In this document: positions 23,338-24,258 of the stretch, one piece after another
Numbering within the stretch: position 1 is the stretch's first letter
Layout: each line of letters opens with the position of its first letter
Assembly (NCBI GenBank): GCA_023433345.1
Contig: JAEZDA010000085.1
Coordinates: 1-24,258, forward strand
Source: Bacteroidota bacterium
GTDB lineage: Bacteria > Bacteroidota > Bacteroidia > Chitinophagales > Chitinophagaceae
Length of the DNA stretch: 24,258 bases
Direction: 5' to 3'
Made by a program: the position numbers and the translations under genes
Notes under the pieces: model-generated
Seen by the model: the letters and a program-made list of their open reading frames with translations, nothing else
Database searches by the model: none
Told to the model about the DNA's origin: nothing

Positions 23338-23395
23338 TTGATAAAAGTATAAAATTATTCGTTTAGGACACCGGATAAGGTCAGGTTTTGAAAGA

Positions 23396-23417
23396 ATTGG
23401 TATAAAATTATACCAAT
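23396..23417. promoter_or_regulatory. Perfect palindrome, candidate MarR operator upstream of the carotenoid operon
   Basis: ATTGGTATAA-AA-TTATACCAAT is a perfect 10+2+10 inverted repeat in the 135-base gap between the SMUG2-like gene and marR. The size and symmetry are typical for MarR operators. On the minus strand it contains TAATTTTA, near the -7 consensus TAnnTTTG, so binding could block transcription. It is A/T-rich and not followed by a T-tract of terminator type. Confidence 0.6.
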
Positions 23418-23472
23418 ATCATGCCGTTTTTTTGTACCAGGTTGCATTAAACCAGGGGAAATCGGATGGTTC

Positions 23473-24219
23473 TTATTTACCAGCAAGGGCGACAAGGTAA
23501 CTGTCGATGAACACATCCCGCTGTTTGAATCTGTACTGTTGGATGAACCTGGGATGATCAAGTACGATCATATTTTGGAAGAAATGAAATTTCTCATTCA
23601 GGCGTTTTAAAAAAACAGCGTTCTTTTTTCCGAGAACATATACTTCATCTGTTTGCAGACCCAGTGAAAAATGGTGGAACATTGATTGGGCCATAAAATC
23701 AGTTACCAGATCAGTGAGTTTCCTGTCGTCGTAATAATTTGCGTTTGTCCAGTTGCCGTTAGCTGATTCGCGGATGATGGCGAGAGGGAAAGGAGAGTTT
23801 ATATAGAAGTCACTATAGAATTTTTTAACGCCTCCGTAAGCCTTTATTACATCGTAGATAAAAACGGAGGAAACCTCGTGGGAGTAAGCACTCTTCATTT
23901 TGATTCCGCAATACATCTCCAGTCTTTTCGTATCTGTGAATGGAACGCCCGTAAGCCCGGCACCGTGGCGACTTGGGTTAATGCCGATGATGAATTTCCG
24001 GCGCCGGTTATCATTATAAAATTTACCATAGAACTTTTTCATCACTTCCATGGTTTCCGGGTTGTCAAAGAAAGGATTAAGTACTGCGAAGCCCTTGGGA
24101 AGCGCCCCTGAATAATGAAGCTTCGTATTGAATTCAATTATTTTTTGTGCGAATGATGCTATGGTGTAGTCGGTAGTCGGTAGTCTGTAGTCATGGGTCG
24201 GTTTACAGAGAATGCTCAA
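23473..24219 (-). CDS. SMUG2-like uracil-DNA glycosylase
   Basis: This 248-residue (as read) base-excision-repair enzyme of the SMUG family removes uracil from DNA. The active-site motif IIGINPSRHGAGLTGVPFTD (about 77-96) and the C-terminal DHPRFIQQY (221-229) match the SMUG2 branch rather than SMUG1 or family-1 UDG. The conserved fold starts at about residue 22 (SFAQKIIEFN). The only in-frame start available is TTG 24219, directly after a stop, so residues about 7-18 come from a heptamer repeat (TAGTCGG units on the + strand). The true start may be unusual, or these residues may be a non-essential tail. It is not obviously part of the carotenoid operon. Confidence 0.88.
   Translation of the reverse strand: MSILCKPTHDYRLPTTDYTIASFAQKIIEFNTKLHYSGALPKGFAVLNPFFDNPETMEVMKKFYGKFYNDNRRRKFIIGINPSRHGAGLTGVPFTDTKRLEMYCGIKMKSAYSHEVSSVFIYDVIKAYGGVKKFYSDFYINSPFPLAIIRESANGNWTNANYYDDRKLTDLVTDFMAQSMFHHFSLGLQTDEVYVLGKKNAVFLKRLNEKFHFFQNMIVLDHPRFIQQYRFKQRDVFIDSYLVALAGK
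24167..24201. repeat. Tandem heptamer array overlapping the 5' end of the SMUG2-like gene
   Basis: Five 7-base units lie in a row on the + strand: TAGTCGG, TAGTCGG, TAGTCTG, TAGTCAT, GGGTCGG. The unit resembles those at 6686-6720 after nuoN (TAGTCTT, TAGTCGA). It falls inside the first codons of the glycosylase frame, encoding about residues 7-18 on the minus strand. The period of 7 is out of step with codons, so a change in copy number would shift the reading frame of the extreme N-terminus. Confidence 0.8.
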
Positions 24220-24258
24220 TTAACTGTGTCAATTTAAAATTATTTAAATTGATATAGA

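Overview
The window looks like chromosomal DNA from a member of the Bacteroidota, probably of the Chitinophagales/Sphingobacteriales type. Four things point this way. The TonB has the N-terminal 'NKGYGAYxLRKxY' style common in this phylum, and two ExbD paralogues sit beside it. A FAS1 lipoprotein has an acidic stretch right after its lipid-modified cysteine. Candidate promoters resemble the Bacteroidetes TAnnTTTG type, and genes lack obvious Shine-Dalgarno sequences. The carotenoid operon contains CrtI/CrtB, a fused heterodimer-type lycopene cyclase and CrtZ. No rRNA, tRNA, CRISPR, transposase or phage gene was seen. No gene-free stretch exceeds about 220 bases.

Region 1 (1-6688, + strand) is the distal part of a respiratory complex I operon: nuoI (5' end cut off by the window), nuoJ, an unrecognised secreted protein gene, nuoK, nuoL, nuoM and nuoN. 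The secreted protein gene between nuoJ and nuoK is the surprise here. A heptamer repeat in inverted arrangement follows nuoN, and then comes a lone MacB-type ABC permease (6768-8054).

Region 2 (8055-11340, + strand) is a TonB energising module: an ExbB-type proton channel, two ExbD paralogues and TonB. It has a candidate promoter in front and a clear intrinsic terminator behind. mnmE (tRNA U34 modification GTPase) follows at 11380-12813, then a secreted protein of unknown function (12931-13701).

Region 3 (13837-16938) holds a MerR-type regulator with the hallmarks of the B12-dependent CarH/LitR photoreceptors (Wx9EH and ExHxxG motifs), and a two-domain FAS1 lipoprotein with its own terminator. 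Divergent from these are a VOC (glyoxalase-fold) gene and a DinB-like gene. Two good inverted repeats lie in the divergent intergenic region.

Region 4 (23337 down to 16928, - strand) is a compact nine-gene operon: marR, tspO-like, crtI, crtB, secreted unknown, SRPBCC protein, crtZ, lycopene cyclase, idi. Gaps are one base for the first two junctions and a 4-base ATGA overlap for each of the remaining six. The enzymes should supply IPP/DMAPP balance (Idi) and convert GGPP to phytoene, lycopene, beta-carotene and zeaxanthin. GGPP synthase is not in the window. A perfect 10+2+10 palindrome just upstream of marR is a good candidate operator. A light/B12 sensor nearby, a MarR repressor and a TspO-like membrane protein together suggest layered control of pigment synthesis. 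That circuit is inference. A SMUG2-like uracil-DNA glycosylase gene ends the window, with a heptamer repeat overlapping its 5' end.
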